From: Bacillota bacterium
Lineage (GTDB): Bacteria; Bacillota; Clostridia; Acetivibrionales; DSM-1351
Assembly: GCA_023460955.1 (NCBI GenBank)
Contig: JAEWOH010000062.1
Coordinates: forward strand, 1-64,000
DNA length: 64,000 nucleotides
Direction of reading: 5' to 3'
This document shows, piece by piece, positions 23,273 through 31,525 of the stretch; the stretch's first letter is position 1, and the number at the start of each line of letters is the position of its first letter. The notes beneath the pieces were generated by a model. It did no database searches, was not told the origin of the DNA, and worked only from the letters and a program-made list of their open reading frames with translations. The position numbers were made by a program, and so were the translations under genes.

Positions 23273-24481
23273 TCACCTTCTCCTTATCCCCCAGCCATCA
23301 TCCCTTACCTGAAATGCATCACCGCATTGTATGATGTCAGGGTAATTGCTCATCGCAACCTGTTTAGCATACTTGTCTATTTCGTAGGCGTAATACTGCA
23401 CGTTTTTATATCCCAGCCTGTCAAAGCAGTAACGCCCGGTTCCAATACCGTCATACATACTGAGAACTACTATTTCTTCGTCTAAAGGAATATTCATGTG
23501 CTTCAGTATGTGAATTATTACTTCTGCTGTCCAACCGTTCCCCAACCCTTTGTATGCCTGGCTTGCTGATACTGCCCTACAATAATCGTCCGGCATGGTC
23601 TGTAGCCGGCAACACTCTGTTACGGTTAGCTTTCGGATTATGTAGTAACCGTCTGCAAGCTTTATAGGGTATTGCTTATCCTTGATTGTGATTAATCCGT
23701 TTTTGACTTTATATACCGGGTGTTGTTTGCCGTTTTTCTCTACCGGGCAATCATAAAGTCCCGTTTTTGCTCCCTGACCCCCACCATTGGCAACCAGATT
23801 TACAGATTTACCATCACAAACATATACCCTGTGTGCTTGACTATTGCTACCTATTGAGCCAATCCTTACAGGCTCAGTCAGCACATTGTATGGTACACCT
23901 TTTGACATATTTGCTGTTACTGCGTGAGACTTATCCTCTATTGAGTTGCTATAATGTCCAAAATCAAAATGGTTTCGTCCGTCCTTAGTCTGTCTGACCA
24001 TGTATTCCATTTCTTTTTCGGATAAATATTTGACATTTTCAAAAACTGTAGTTCTTTTCATGGCCCTGCAAAACATATCTGTATGGGCTGCCTTTGAATA
24101 ATTAGCATCAAGGGTGTAAGCTTTTTCTCTTACTGATTCTCCACTTTCTAAAATATCCCTTAACAATATCCCTCGATCTTCTGGCTGTGGTACATCAGGC
24201 ATGTTATGAGCGTAAAACCTTTGTCTGTTCTGAGCAGATACCAAAGCTGAGTTTATGTACTGTAGCGGTACTCCCAACTCTATTGATATTTGGTCTTTGA
24301 TTGGCTGTGCTGCTGATTTGTTATTTTCGTACAGGAAGAAATCCGGCTGAAACTTTTCTTTTGCTATCAGGTAATTTTTAAACAATTCCCAGCCTATACC
24401 CTCGGCTGTTACTTCCCTGTTATTTTTCTGAGCAATAGACCAATGAGTGCATGGGCTACCGCCGATTAATATTTTTTTCAT
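23273..24481 (-). CDS. DNA cytosine-C5 methyltransferase, circularly permuted
   Basis: 402 aa from the ATG at 24481 (GGAGGT 7 bases before). All main C5-methyltransferase motifs are present but in rotated order: motif IV GGSPC with catalytic Cys11 at the N-terminus, VI (Y-E-N-N, Glu51), VIII (AQNRQR, about 83-87), a variable target-recognition region, IX (TECCRLQTMPDDY), X (GLGNGW), and only then motif I (LSMYDGIGTG, about 340-349), II (YAYEID, Glu367) and III (CGDAF). The protein therefore begins exactly where motif III would normally lead into IV. The motif style (LS-x-x-DGIGTG, GGSPC) is Dnmt3-like. No restriction gene is next to it, so it is probably an orphan that protects phage DNA. Target unknown. 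Confidence 0.9.
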   Translation of the reverse strand: MKKILIGGSPCTHWSIAQKNNREVTAEGIGWELFKNYLIAKEKFQPDFFLYENNKSAAQPIKDQISIELGVPLQYINSALVSAQNRQRFYAHNMPDVPQPEDRGILLRDILESGESVREKAYTLDANYSKAAHTDMFCRAMKRTTVFENVKYLSEKEMEYMVRQTKDGRNHFDFGHYSNSIEDKSHAVTANMSKGVPYNVLTEPVRIGSIGSNSQAHRVYVCDGKSVNLVANGGGQGAKTGLYDCPVEKNGKQHPVYKVKNGLITIKDKQYPIKLADGYYIIRKLTVTECCRLQTMPDDYCRAVSASQAYKGLGNGWTAEVIIHILKHMNIPLDEEIVVLSMYDGIGTGRYCFDRLGYKNVQYYAYEIDKYAKQVAMSNYPDIIQCGDAFQVRDDGWGIRRR

Positions 24482-24486
24482 TCTCG

Positions 24487-24504
24487 ACCTCCACGTCTGG
24501 AGGT
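24487..24504 (-). promoter_or_regulatory. Hairpin covering the methyltransferase ribosome site
   Basis: In the mRNA ACCTCC (24499-24504) can pair with GGAGGT (24487-24492), which is the ribosome site of the methyltransferase. Loop of 6 bases. Pairing would block initiation. Confidence 0.55.
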
Positions 24505-24514
24505 GTGCGCACAC
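24503..24514. promoter_or_regulatory. Perfect 12-bp palindrome GTGTGCGCACAC
   Basis: A perfect inverted repeat directly upstream of the RBS hairpin of the methyltransferase gene, unusual in A+T-rich surroundings. It could be an operator or contain a methylation target. Confidence 0.45.
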
Positions 24515-24577
24515 TTAATTAACTAGTATTACTCCGATATTTTAATTAATTTCCGTCATAATCTTTTGCTATTGCGA

Positions 24578-24724
24578 CTAAACTTTCTTATCAAAATAGT
24601 ACTCACCATCGCATAATTCATGGGCTTCTGTTTTACTGGTAGCTCTTAATAACATTAAGAAAATTGCCACTAAACAAATGAATATGCCTCCTAATACCAT
24701 GAGGATAGTTTTAATAATTTCCAT
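24578..24724 (-). CDS. Single-helix membrane protein (48 aa)
   Basis: ATG at 24724 with GGAGGT before it. One hydrophobic helix (about 6-27) and a charged C-terminus. Unknown. Confidence 0.65.
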   Translation of the reverse strand: MEIIKTILMVLGGIFICLVAIFLMLLRATSKTEAHELCDGEYYFDKKV

Positions 24725-24740
24725 AGCTACCTCCATATTC

Positions 24741-24962
24741 TTACTGAATCCCTTCCCAAAAAGCTTTGGAATGTACTTTATATCCTAAGCTTTCCAACTC
24801 TTTACTGATGCCAACTAACCTATTACATACCTTAAGTAACTCCGGTGTCATCAGCTCTCTGTCTGAATCTGTTGTCTTAGGATCATCAAACCACTTCTCA
24901 GCTTTTTCTTTCCGTTCGACAAAACCGTTAAATTCTTTAATAAGAGAGTCAACCTCATTCAT
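24741..24962 (-). CDS. Unknown helical phage protein
   Basis: 73 aa, helical and charged (EVDSLIKEFNGFVERKEKAEKWF is the N-terminal part, shown only to about 20 residues by motif FNGFVERKEKAEKWF). The C-terminal half has LLKVCNRLVGISKELESLGY. No family recognised. Its start overlaps the end of the 65-aa gene by 8 bases. Confidence 0.65.
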   Translation of the reverse strand: MNEVDSLIKEFNGFVERKEKAEKWFDDPKTTDSDRELMTPELLKVCNRLVGISKELESLGYKVHSKAFWEGIQ

Positions 24963-25152
24963 TTATGGCATCCTCCACCTTTCCCAACTCAACTATTATT
25001 GCTGAGTTTGCCTGTAGACTATGTAATTCTGCCTGATGAAACCATTTGTTATCTTTAAATCTGAGTATGTAAGCTGTTGGTATATAATTTGAATTGTTAT
25101 AGGAAACTTTTTGATTATTTGAAATGTTATTTAGTAATGTTTGCCTGTCCAT
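24955..25152 (-). CDS. Unknown small phage protein next to the repeat cluster
   Basis: 65 aa, ATG at 25152 after GGAGGTTAT. It begins MDRQTLLNNISNNQKVSY and is otherwise unremarkable. First gene downstream of the iteron-like region, so it could be related to that element (a binding protein, for instance), but there is no recognisable DNA-binding motif. Confidence 0.65.
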   Translation of the reverse strand: MDRQTLLNNISNNQKVSYNNSNYIPTAYILRFKDNKWFHQAELHSLQANSAIIVELGKVEDAINE

Positions 25153-25170
25153 ATAACCTCCATTATGAGT

Positions 25171-25411
25171 TAGTTACATAGTTAGTTACAAAGTTGGTTA
25201 CATTACAGTTGACTGCATTTGAGGTCATTTTTAAGGTATTTTGTAACTATCATTGCTATAGAGTGTTGAAAAAAATATATATTATTTATATAAAAAATCA
25301 CTTCTAGTACTCTTATAGAAAAGATAGTTACATTTCAGTATAAAATAGGGTTAAACCTTAGAGCCCCAATGTAACTAACTGATGTAACTAAGTGTAACTA
25401 TCTTGTAACTA
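25171..25411. repeat. Iteron-like cluster of TGTAACTA octamers; candidate origin or operator
   Basis: Eight exact copies of TGTAACTA plus one variant, in two groups. As TAGTTACA: 25171, 25183, 25195 (variant TGGTTACA) and 25325; as TGTAACTA: 25242, 25370, 25383, 25393, 25404. Spacing inside groups is 10-13 bp, about one helical turn. Between the groups is a very A+T-rich stretch (25265-25320). The region has no gene and lies between the helicase gene and small early genes, a typical place for a phage replication origin. Confidence 0.7.
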
Positions 25412-25430
25412 ACTATAAGATAATTACAGA

Positions 25431-26897
25431 TTAGAAGGGTAAGCCATCAAGTATATCCTCTGTTGTTTTTTGTTTGTCGGATTTTCTTTCCCAGTATCTT
25501 TGCATCCCAAAATCTCCAAACCGTTTCGTATTGTTTTTCTTTTCCCACTCACACAAGCCCTGAAGATAGAGCGCAATCTCGTTGCTTTCCTTTTTACTTG
25601 GTTTACTGAATTCGTTACCAAGTGCATTTTTCCAAATCTGTAGTATACAAACCTCTGTTTTATCAGACAGGTATTCATCAATTAGTCCGTCCCGGTAATC
25701 ATCCTCAACTGCACTTTGCTGAGCTTTCTTAATCTCTGACAATAAGGATCTGTCTGCAAATGGCTTCATTTCTCCTTTATCAAACTTTGCTCTTGCCTCT
25801 GCCCAGCACTGTAATATGTCAGCCTTGATTTCCTTTTCACTATTAAAGAGATCATATCCTGACTGATTTACTTTAAGAGGATAAAACCTCCTGTTACCTG
25901 TCTTGTCAGTCAGAAATTGCTCCTTATTAGTGGTACCAATAAACACACACTGTCTTTTATGGTCCGTCACTCTTCGGTCAAATGGTCTGCGGTACCGGTC
26001 AACCTGTCTGGTTATGTATGACTTAACAGCCTCAACCTCTTTTGTTTTAGTCAGGGCTAGCAGTTCAGCTATTTCACATATCCATGCACCTTCCAGAGCC
26101 TCCATGCCTTTTTGTCCTTCAATTTCTCCGATCTCCGCAAAATATTCATCCTTGAGAGCCAGCCACCTGACAAAAGTGCTTTTACCTTCTCCCTGCTTAG
26201 TACCTATTAATATCGGTACATCATCGAATTTGCAGCCAGGATTATAAAGTCTGTTAATGCCTCCGCTGAATATCAACCGGGATACCTCTCTGGAATACGC
26301 AGAGTCCTCACACTTAAGCCATTTAATCAGAAGAGTAGAAATCCTTTCAACTCCATCCCACTCAATTGACTCAATAATTTGTTTAACGGGATGATATTCT
26401 CTTTCTTTAAAGATTATCCGCAGAGCATCGTCAAGCTTTGTTGGATGATGTAAATTAAAGTTAGTTTCTATGTACCTTCGGGCCCTGCTATCATCAGCAT
26501 CAGTCCAACGACGTGTCTCCCAATTTTCAGTAGTTTCAGGTGAATATGTTAGCAAGTTAAATTTAATCTCTTTAAAGTAATCATCGCGGCGAAGAATTGT
26601 AATAAAGTTTTCAATAGTCTGAAGTGGTTGACCCTTACCATCGAATTTGAGAGGTATTTCGGCGTTTTGTATGGCCTGTTCTCTGGTATATTCATCAGCA
26701 AGTTTCTTGTCTGCTTTGTTATAAGCTTTCAGAACCTTTGTAAACTCCTTTTCTATACCTAATTCTCTGGCCTTTACCATCAATAAAGCAGATAATAACG
26801 TTTGTCTTTCCGGATCTTCCTCAGTTAAATCAAACATTGTATTTTCACTTAGTATTTGAAATGCTGTAAATTCAGGTATATTTTTTTCGTCAATCAC
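25431..26897 (-). CDS. VirE-like (VapE) replicative helicase/primase
   Basis: About 488 aa from the GTG at 26897 (GAGAGG 8 bases before); GTGs a few codons upstream are alternatives. P-loop GTKQGEGKS (about 232-240), Walker B region AWICEIAEL (~271) and the sensor-like signature FIGTTNKEQFL followed by GNRRFYPL (~319-340). This is the virulence-associated E family, a superfamily-3-type helicase domain used by phages in replication. It works with the CHC2 primase encoded immediately upstream (overlapping frames). Confidence 0.9.
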   Translation of the reverse strand: MIDEKNIPEFTAFQILSENTMFDLTEEDPERQTLLSALLMVKARELGIEKEFTKVLKAYNKADKKLADEYTREQAIQNAEIPLKFDGKGQPLQTIENFITILRRDDYFKEIKFNLLTYSPETTENWETRRWTDADDSRARRYIETNFNLHHPTKLDDALRIIFKEREYHPVKQIIESIEWDGVERISTLLIKWLKCEDSAYSREVSRLIFSGGINRLYNPGCKFDDVPILIGTKQGEGKSTFVRWLALKDEYFAEIGEIEGQKGMEALEGAWICEIAELLALTKTKEVEAVKSYITRQVDRYRRPFDRRVTDHKRQCVFIGTTNKEQFLTDKTGNRRFYPLKVNQSGYDLFNSEKEIKADILQCWAEARAKFDKGEMKPFADRSLLSEIKKAQQSAVEDDYRDGLIDEYLSDKTEVCILQIWKNALGNEFSKPSKKESNEIALYLQGLCEWEKKNNTKRFGDFGMQRYWERKSDKQKTTEDILDGLPF

Positions 26898-26899
26898 AT

Positions 26900-27460
26900 T
26901 CACCACCTCTCATTTTCTGCGATATCTAATAGGTACTGCTGATAATCAATTCTGTATAATGCTTCAACATATAGCGGGTGTAGTTCTTCATCCATGTTCT
27001 TAGGCCGGTAGTTCCTTCTATTATCATCAAGCCTTTTCCACTCTCCAAATATGGTCCAGTAAGCATCTTCAAATTCCTGTCTTTCCAGTTCTTCTGCCTG
27101 ACGTCTCTCATGCCTTTCCCTCTGAGCTCTTTCAATTCCTCGCTTTTGTCTCAGAGATACGCGCTCACCTATTGGCAGTCCAAGCCCAAAATCATGGTTT
27201 ATTTGAGTTATTGCTTCAGTAAAGGTTAGATTATTAAGAAGCATTACAAAGTCAATTAATGAGCCAGATTTATCACAGCCAAAGCAATGGAATTTTGTAT
27301 CATGCTTATAAGCTTTCATGGATGCGGTTTTTTCTGAGTGGAAAGGACAACTGATAAATCCTAATCTATTCGGCTTGAATCCGTATTGGTAGAATACTTC
27401 CGACATTTTTACTCGACTGACTATATCAGATGCAAATCTTTTATTATTCAACATCCTCAC
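26900..27460 (-). CDS. DNA primase with CHC2 zinc finger
   Basis: 186 aa. CHC2 zinc ribbon: C38, H41, C59, C62 (SCPFH...FHCFGC). The helical, Arg/Glu-rich C-terminal half replaces the usual TOPRIM domain, so this is a zinc-binding primase part that must act with another catalytic protein, presumably the VirE-like protein next to it. Start is GTG at 27460 or the ATG two codons later; both lie inside the end of the ERCC4 nuclease gene. Confidence 0.88.
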   Translation of the reverse strand: MRMLNNKRFASDIVSRVKMSEVFYQYGFKPNRLGFISCPFHSEKTASMKAYKHDTKFHCFGCDKSGSLIDFVMLLNNLTFTEAITQINHDFGLGLPIGERVSLRQKRGIERAQRERHERRQAEELERQEFEDAYWTIFGEWKRLDDNRRNYRPKNMDEELHPLYVEALYRIDYQQYLLDIAENERW

Positions 27461-27968
27461 AACCTTCTAAATGATGCTTTAAACTGTAATAAAGTATTTT
27501 GTATATCAATTTTGGAGTTGTTTCTTTTCGACAAAAGTGGAGTTGTAAATCATACCTTTCTGACCATGCAAGGTAAGAAGCTATAAGTGATTGAGGGTTT
27601 ATCCTTGACCGATAACCACCGTTAAACATTTTTTCATAATTACCATCTTCGACTAATAAGTGAATTTTTGCTCCATCAGTTAAGGCTCTTTGGAATTCCC
27701 TCTCAAATCTTGCCCGACCTTGTGTGAAGCAATTACACAGTTCGTCCAGATCCATTTTTCTCTCAATAGCAACTTTATTAGACAGATACACTTTTTCTCC
27801 ATTAGTATTTATGTATGCTAAACTGTAATCACCATAATCGAGCTTATACCGCTCAGAAGGGCAGTTGAACCCTTCCAAGCGTGCTCTTAATGCCGGTGTT
27901 TCCTGTTCTCTGGTATCTACTAAAATTATCATTGACTTAAGCTGCTGCTCCAGTTCAAAATGTGTCAT
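27444..27968 (-). CDS. ERCC4-family nuclease
   Basis: 174 aa from the ATG at 27968 with GGAGG 8 bases before. The ERCC4/XPF nuclease core is visible: VDTREQ (D, R, E), DYGDYSLA, and IERKMDLDEL with the E-R-K triad, then RARFEREF. Such nucleases cut branched DNA. It belongs to the recombination/replication module and is followed at once by the primase. Confidence 0.88.
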   Translation of the reverse strand: MTHFELEQQLKSMIILVDTREQETPALRARLEGFNCPSERYKLDYGDYSLAYINTNGEKVYLSNKVAIERKMDLDELCNCFTQGRARFEREFQRALTDGAKIHLLVEDGNYEKMFNGGYRSRINPQSLIASYLAWSERYDLQLHFCRKETTPKLIYKILYYSLKHHLEGCEDVE

Positions 27969-27982
27969 TAAAGTAGCCTCCA

Positions 27983-28543
27983 CTAGAAAGGTAGCTCAGG
28001 ATCCCCTGATGGGTCACCGCCATAAGTTGTATCAGGTTTTGTACCAAGGAGTTTATCTTCCGGAATTTTGAACTTTCCATTTTTTATTGTTTCGACCGAG
28101 ACCAACTTGCAGCATTCAGTAAAGAATCCAGTCTTTCCGTTATACTCATATTCTTTGTTGCGGAACAGACCGCCAATAAACTTGTCCTTAAGTTTCTTTT
28201 CGTCCCAATCCCAGTGGAAGCTATTATTACTCTCCTCAATAGCCTGAATAATTGTTTTAAAACTTCTCTTGGTCCAGCTATCCTTTTCAGTGCCATCGTC
28301 CTTAGGAAGATTAATCCTGATGTTACCCTTCCACTTTTTATCTTCCTGCTGCTGGTTCTTATAATCATCCTTGTAGTATCCTTCATAATCTCCTTCAGCA
28401 ACGTCAAAACTTATGAGCAGCACACTGCCCCAATCATAAGACTTTTCCTCAGCATTTAAGATTTTAAGGATGTATCCTCCTATTGGCAGTCTTTCTCTTT
28501 CTGTGTATGCTTGTACCTTGTCATAGTCATTAAATTTTTTCAT
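27983..28543 (-). CDS. DUF669-type single-strand DNA-binding-like protein
   Basis: 186 aa. Begins MKKFNDYDKVQAYTERERLP and has the DUF669 pattern IGGYILKILNAEEK with DVAEGDYEGYY, KDSWTKRSFKT and GGLFRNKEYEYNGKTG. The acidic C-terminus ends G-D-P-E-L-P-F, like the SSB tip that recruits partners. DUF669 proteins accompany Sak4-type recombinases in many phages; binding of single-stranded DNA is inferred. Confidence 0.88.
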   Translation of the reverse strand: MKKFNDYDKVQAYTERERLPIGGYILKILNAEEKSYDWGSVLLISFDVAEGDYEGYYKDDYKNQQQEDKKWKGNIRINLPKDDGTEKDSWTKRSFKTIIQAIEESNNSFHWDWDEKKLKDKFIGGLFRNKEYEYNGKTGFFTECCKLVSVETIKNGKFKIPEDKLLGTKPDTTYGGDPSGDPELPF

Positions 28544-28561
28544 AGATTTTTATCCCCCTTC

Positions 28562-29164
28562 TTATAACTCCCAGTATTCTCTTATTTTTTGATCTACAAA
28601 TTTCAAATCGTTATCAATTTCCTTTTCAAACATTTCCATTGGACTCTTTACAGTATCTGTTCCATCTGTCTGTGTCACAAAGCTGTATTTGCCATTCTCA
28701 GCCTTTGTTCTTAGCACTATGGAAAACAACCCTTCAACTGTTAATTGATCATCCAACATTTTACCTACAGTTTTTGCCTTAACTCCTAATTCGGTTTTTT
28801 GTGTATGATGAAGAAAATAAACAATTACATCATTCGGAGCAACTTTGGTTACCTGATCAATTAAATTCTTAAAATGAACTGCCATATCTGTAAACTTTGT
28901 GTATCCGGTTTCTTTGGCTTTATCAAATAGTTCAAAAGCCATCAGATATTGTGAATCATCAATCACATATTTCTTAAGTTTTGGAGCAGATAAAGCCTTT
29001 TTTATGGTTTCATACGAAGCTCCATCAACCTTCGGTATTTTTTTACGAAAAGGCAGAGGCTTACTTGCTACGTTAAAAATACCTACCTCATCAACTTCAA
29101 AATTTCTCATTGATGTACTTTTCCCAGAACCGGATTCACCCAAAATTAATACCGGTATTCCCAC
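28562..29164 (-). CDS. Sak4-like RecA-fold ATPase (AAA_24)
   Basis: 200 aa from GTG at 29164 (AGGTGA 7 bases before). Walker A GESGSGKST (9-17), Walker B YVIDDSQY (~85-92), and a motif with YFLHHTQ (~126). This is the pattern of AAA_24/Sak4 single-strand annealing ATPases. It lies between the SbcC-like ATPase and the SSB-like gene, the typical partner arrangement for phage recombination. Confidence 0.88.
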   Translation of the reverse strand: MGIPVLILGESGSGKSTSMRNFEVDEVGIFNVASKPLPFRKKIPKVDGASYETIKKALSAPKLKKYVIDDSQYLMAFELFDKAKETGYTKFTDMAVHFKNLIDQVTKVAPNDVIVYFLHHTQKTELGVKAKTVGKMLDDQLTVEGLFSIVLRTKAENGKYSFVTQTDGTDTVKSPMEMFEKEIDNDLKFVDQKIREYWEL

Positions 29165-30549
29165 TATTCAATCACCTCGCCTGAAAGAGCATCCACTCTT
29201 TTTCCATCTTCACTAATATTTGTTATTCTAAGATTTCCATCACTTACCTTAGTAATTACATACTGAAATCCATCTCCGGAGCATTCATTAATGAAATCTT
29301 GCTGACCTTTTGGTGAAAGTTTTTCAAAACCGTCTATGAGAATAATCTTTAACGGTCCGGCCGTTGCTCTGACAATATTCATTACAAATTTTATTCTTTC
29401 GCCGCCGGAAAGATTGATTATAGGCCTGTTATTTATAAGAACATTCCCTTGACCATCTACTGTGATACCTTCAACCGGCATTTGCGCTTTAGCAAGAAGC
29501 ATCTGAGGTTTAGTTCTCATATACTCAATTTTGTCTGTTAGTTTCTCGGATTCTTCTTTTTTGGCCGCAAGTTCCTGCTGCTTTATCTTTAAATCATCAG
29601 CTGTCCTGATAAATGACTTCATGTATTCGGTATCCTTATGATCCTTTTCTAAAGGAGCTATATCTACCTCAGGGTGACTTTCAAGATACTTCTTTGCAAT
29701 TGACACATTATTAATCTCTGTATCAATACGGCTCTGAGTATCTTCCTTTACCTTCTTTATTTGATCCTCAAGCTGCTTTATTTTCAGATCACGCTCAGAT
29801 TCAATACCTTTTATTTTGGTATCAGCATTATCAATTTGTGCTTGACACCTAATACAGTCAGCATTAACTTTATTAGCCTGGCTGATAGCTTCGTACTTAT
29901 CAGCAAGAGACATATTTCTCCATATATCCGGATCATAGTTTTCAGGTAACTTAGAAGCATCTGCTTTAACTTCGCTCTCTAAATCCTTTACTCTACGATT
30001 TATCTCTGTTCTCTTATCAAAATAAGCCTTTTCAATGTCCTTACACACCTGCAGGCCATGCTTTGAATAATCAATAAAAGGAGGAACTTCTAGCAGCCAT
30101 TCTCTTGCATCATCTTCGGTAACCTTTATTGGTATCAGAGATAGAATTAACTCCGTTAAGTCCTTATCTGGCATCGATATTAAAGATATTGGATTAAGCT
30201 GTCTTTCACTGACAAGTGATTTTAGAAATTCTTCCGGCTTTTTCGGAGATAATCCATCTCGCTCAATACCTGTGGTAGTCACTTTGTTTTCAGGATTTAC
30301 ATACTTTTTCATTGTTGTTCCATCATCAAGGTCTATGTAAGTTTCCGCTCTTTCGGCTGAACCTTCTTCATCCTTATAAACAAATGAATTGGCTCTCTCT
30401 GATTTGTTGTAAAAAAATCTTTGAATGGATTCCAGAATTGAGGTTTTACCTTCACCTTCTTTACCTTCAATTAGAGTAATCTGACCCGGTTTAAACTCTA
30501 ATTCCTTTATTCCTAAACAGTTTTTTAAACCCAATAATGATATTTTCAT
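29164..30549 (-). CDS. SbcC/Rad50-like ATPase with zinc hook
   Basis: 461 aa. N-terminal Walker A GKEGEGKTS (29-37), long helical middle, a C-x2-C (C232-I-R-C235) in the centre of the coiled coil as in the Rad50 zinc hook, then the ABC signature LSGGERIKF and Walker B KIILIDGFEKLS near the C-terminus. Shortened coiled coil compared with cellular SbcC (about 1000 aa). Usually partnered by an SbcD-type nuclease; none is seen here, so the ERCC4 nuclease or a host SbcD may supply that activity (inference). Confidence 0.9.
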   Translation of the reverse strand: MKISLLGLKNCLGIKELEFKPGQITLIEGKEGEGKTSILESIQRFFYNKSERANSFVYKDEEGSAERAETYIDLDDGTTMKKYVNPENKVTTTGIERDGLSPKKPEEFLKSLVSERQLNPISLISMPDKDLTELILSLIPIKVTEDDAREWLLEVPPFIDYSKHGLQVCKDIEKAYFDKRTEINRRVKDLESEVKADASKLPENYDPDIWRNMSLADKYEAISQANKVNADCIRCQAQIDNADTKIKGIESERDLKIKQLEDQIKKVKEDTQSRIDTEINNVSIAKKYLESHPEVDIAPLEKDHKDTEYMKSFIRTADDLKIKQQELAAKKEESEKLTDKIEYMRTKPQMLLAKAQMPVEGITVDGQGNVLINNRPIINLSGGERIKFVMNIVRATAGPLKIILIDGFEKLSPKGQQDFINECSGDGFQYVITKVSDGNLRITNISEDGKRVDALSGEVIE

Positions 30550-30770
30550 TGATTATTAACCCCTTTCAATCTTTTATTTTCCTCGGATAATTCTTTTGCT
30601 TTCTTTTGAGCTATGTCGTATAACAAAATCCACTGCTGTACACTTTCTTCTGCAGCAATTTTATCTCTCTCCAACTTCTCAGCCTCTCTGACAAAATCAT
30701 CAAGTAAGTCAATAAGATCCTGCCAGTCAAAGTCCCTTTTAGCGTTTTCTAGTCTTACTTTTAAAGACAT
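30546..30770 (-). CDS. Small coiled-coil protein
   Basis: 74 aa, helical with heptads (LVDLLDDFVREAEKLERD-like middle, ending KKAKELSEENKRLKG). It overlaps the SbcC-like gene by 4 bases and may act with it. No family recognised. Confidence 0.7.
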   Translation of the reverse strand: MSLKVRLENAKRDFDWQDLIDLLDDFVREAEKLERDKIAAEESVQQWILLYDIAQKKAKELSEENKRLKGVNNQ

Positions 30771-31135
30771 AATCTACAATCCCCTTTCGCAAAGTCTGTA
30801 AATATAACAGCCTTTGAATAATCTTCCTTTCTGGCAGTAATGAATACTTCCTTATCAGCATTTTTATTCGGAGGCTTGCATCCCAGGTATCGTTTTTTAT
30901 CTGATTCATTTAGTTCGTTAAATGAATATATTAAACAGTTAGTGTGTGGAGGTTTAACTTTACCTACATTTTTCTTCAGATTAACTTTTATATCACTGCA
31001 TATCACACTTGCAGTTGTTGATGATGTGCTGCAGGCTAATGCAATATCTGCTAACGAATGACCGCTTAACCGCATTTGTCTGATTTTATCTATTTGGTCC
31101 TGAGGCATTGTTTTAGGATATGACCTGTTTCCCAT
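30761..31135 (-). CDS. Small protein with resolvase-like helix-turn-helix
   Basis: 124 aa. Residues about 12-45 read like a resolvase/transposase-type HTH (DQIDKIRQMRLSGHSLADIA). The rest has Cys residues (C92?, and C-terminal GDCRLCL, a C-x2-C). A DNA-binding role is plausible. First gene of the recombination module, overlapping the coiled-coil gene by 10 bases. Confidence 0.7.
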   Translation of the reverse strand: MGNRSYPKTMPQDQIDKIRQMRLSGHSLADIALACSTSSTTASVICSDIKVNLKKNVGKVKPPHTNCLIYSFNELNESDKKRYLGCKPPNKNADKEVFITARKEDYSKAVIFTDFAKGDCRLCL

Positions 31136-31185
31136 ACTTTACATTCAACCCCTTTCGTTATATACTTTTCTTAAGATAATTTTTG

Positions 31186-31359
31186 TTAGGCACTAATCTT
31201 TTTGATTGTGTCTTTTTTCTTTTTATAGACTTCAACTCTGGGCTGAATACCTTTAACGACCGGTTTAAATCTCTCAACTCCTTTCAAAATCAACCATGTT
31301 GATATTAATACAAATGCCATCCCGCCGAACCACCACAGAGTAATTTCAATCCGGCTCAT
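31186..31359 (-). CDS. Single-helix membrane protein (57 aa)
   Basis: ATG at 31359. One hydrophobic helix (about 5-25, WWFGGMAFVLISTWLIL) followed by a Lys-rich C-terminus inside the cell. Overlaps the 59-aa Cys gene by a few bases. Unknown. Confidence 0.65.
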   Translation of the reverse strand: MSRIEITLWWFGGMAFVLISTWLILKGVERFKPVVKGIQPRVEVYKKKKDTIKKISA

Positions 31360-31525
31360 GCCCCCAGCTCCTCTCCAAATATTGATATGTCTTGCAATCC
31401 CGGTAATGCTTATTACAATATTGATTGATATGTATTTTCAAATCCCCCTTGTATTTACTTGTCTGTAATCCTCGCTGGCATAAAATTAAGCGCCAACCAT
31501 GTGATTTATAATAAGGGCATATCAT
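31346..31525 (-). CDS. Small Cys-containing protein (59 aa)
   Basis: ATG at 31525 overlapping the previous stop (ATGA). Cys at 3, 16, 37 and 44 with several His, a possible metal site (QYCNKHYRDC). Not assigned to a family. Confidence 0.6.
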   Translation of the reverse strand: MICPYYKSHGWRLILCQRGLQTSKYKGDLKIHINQYCNKHYRDCKTYQYLERSWGHEPD

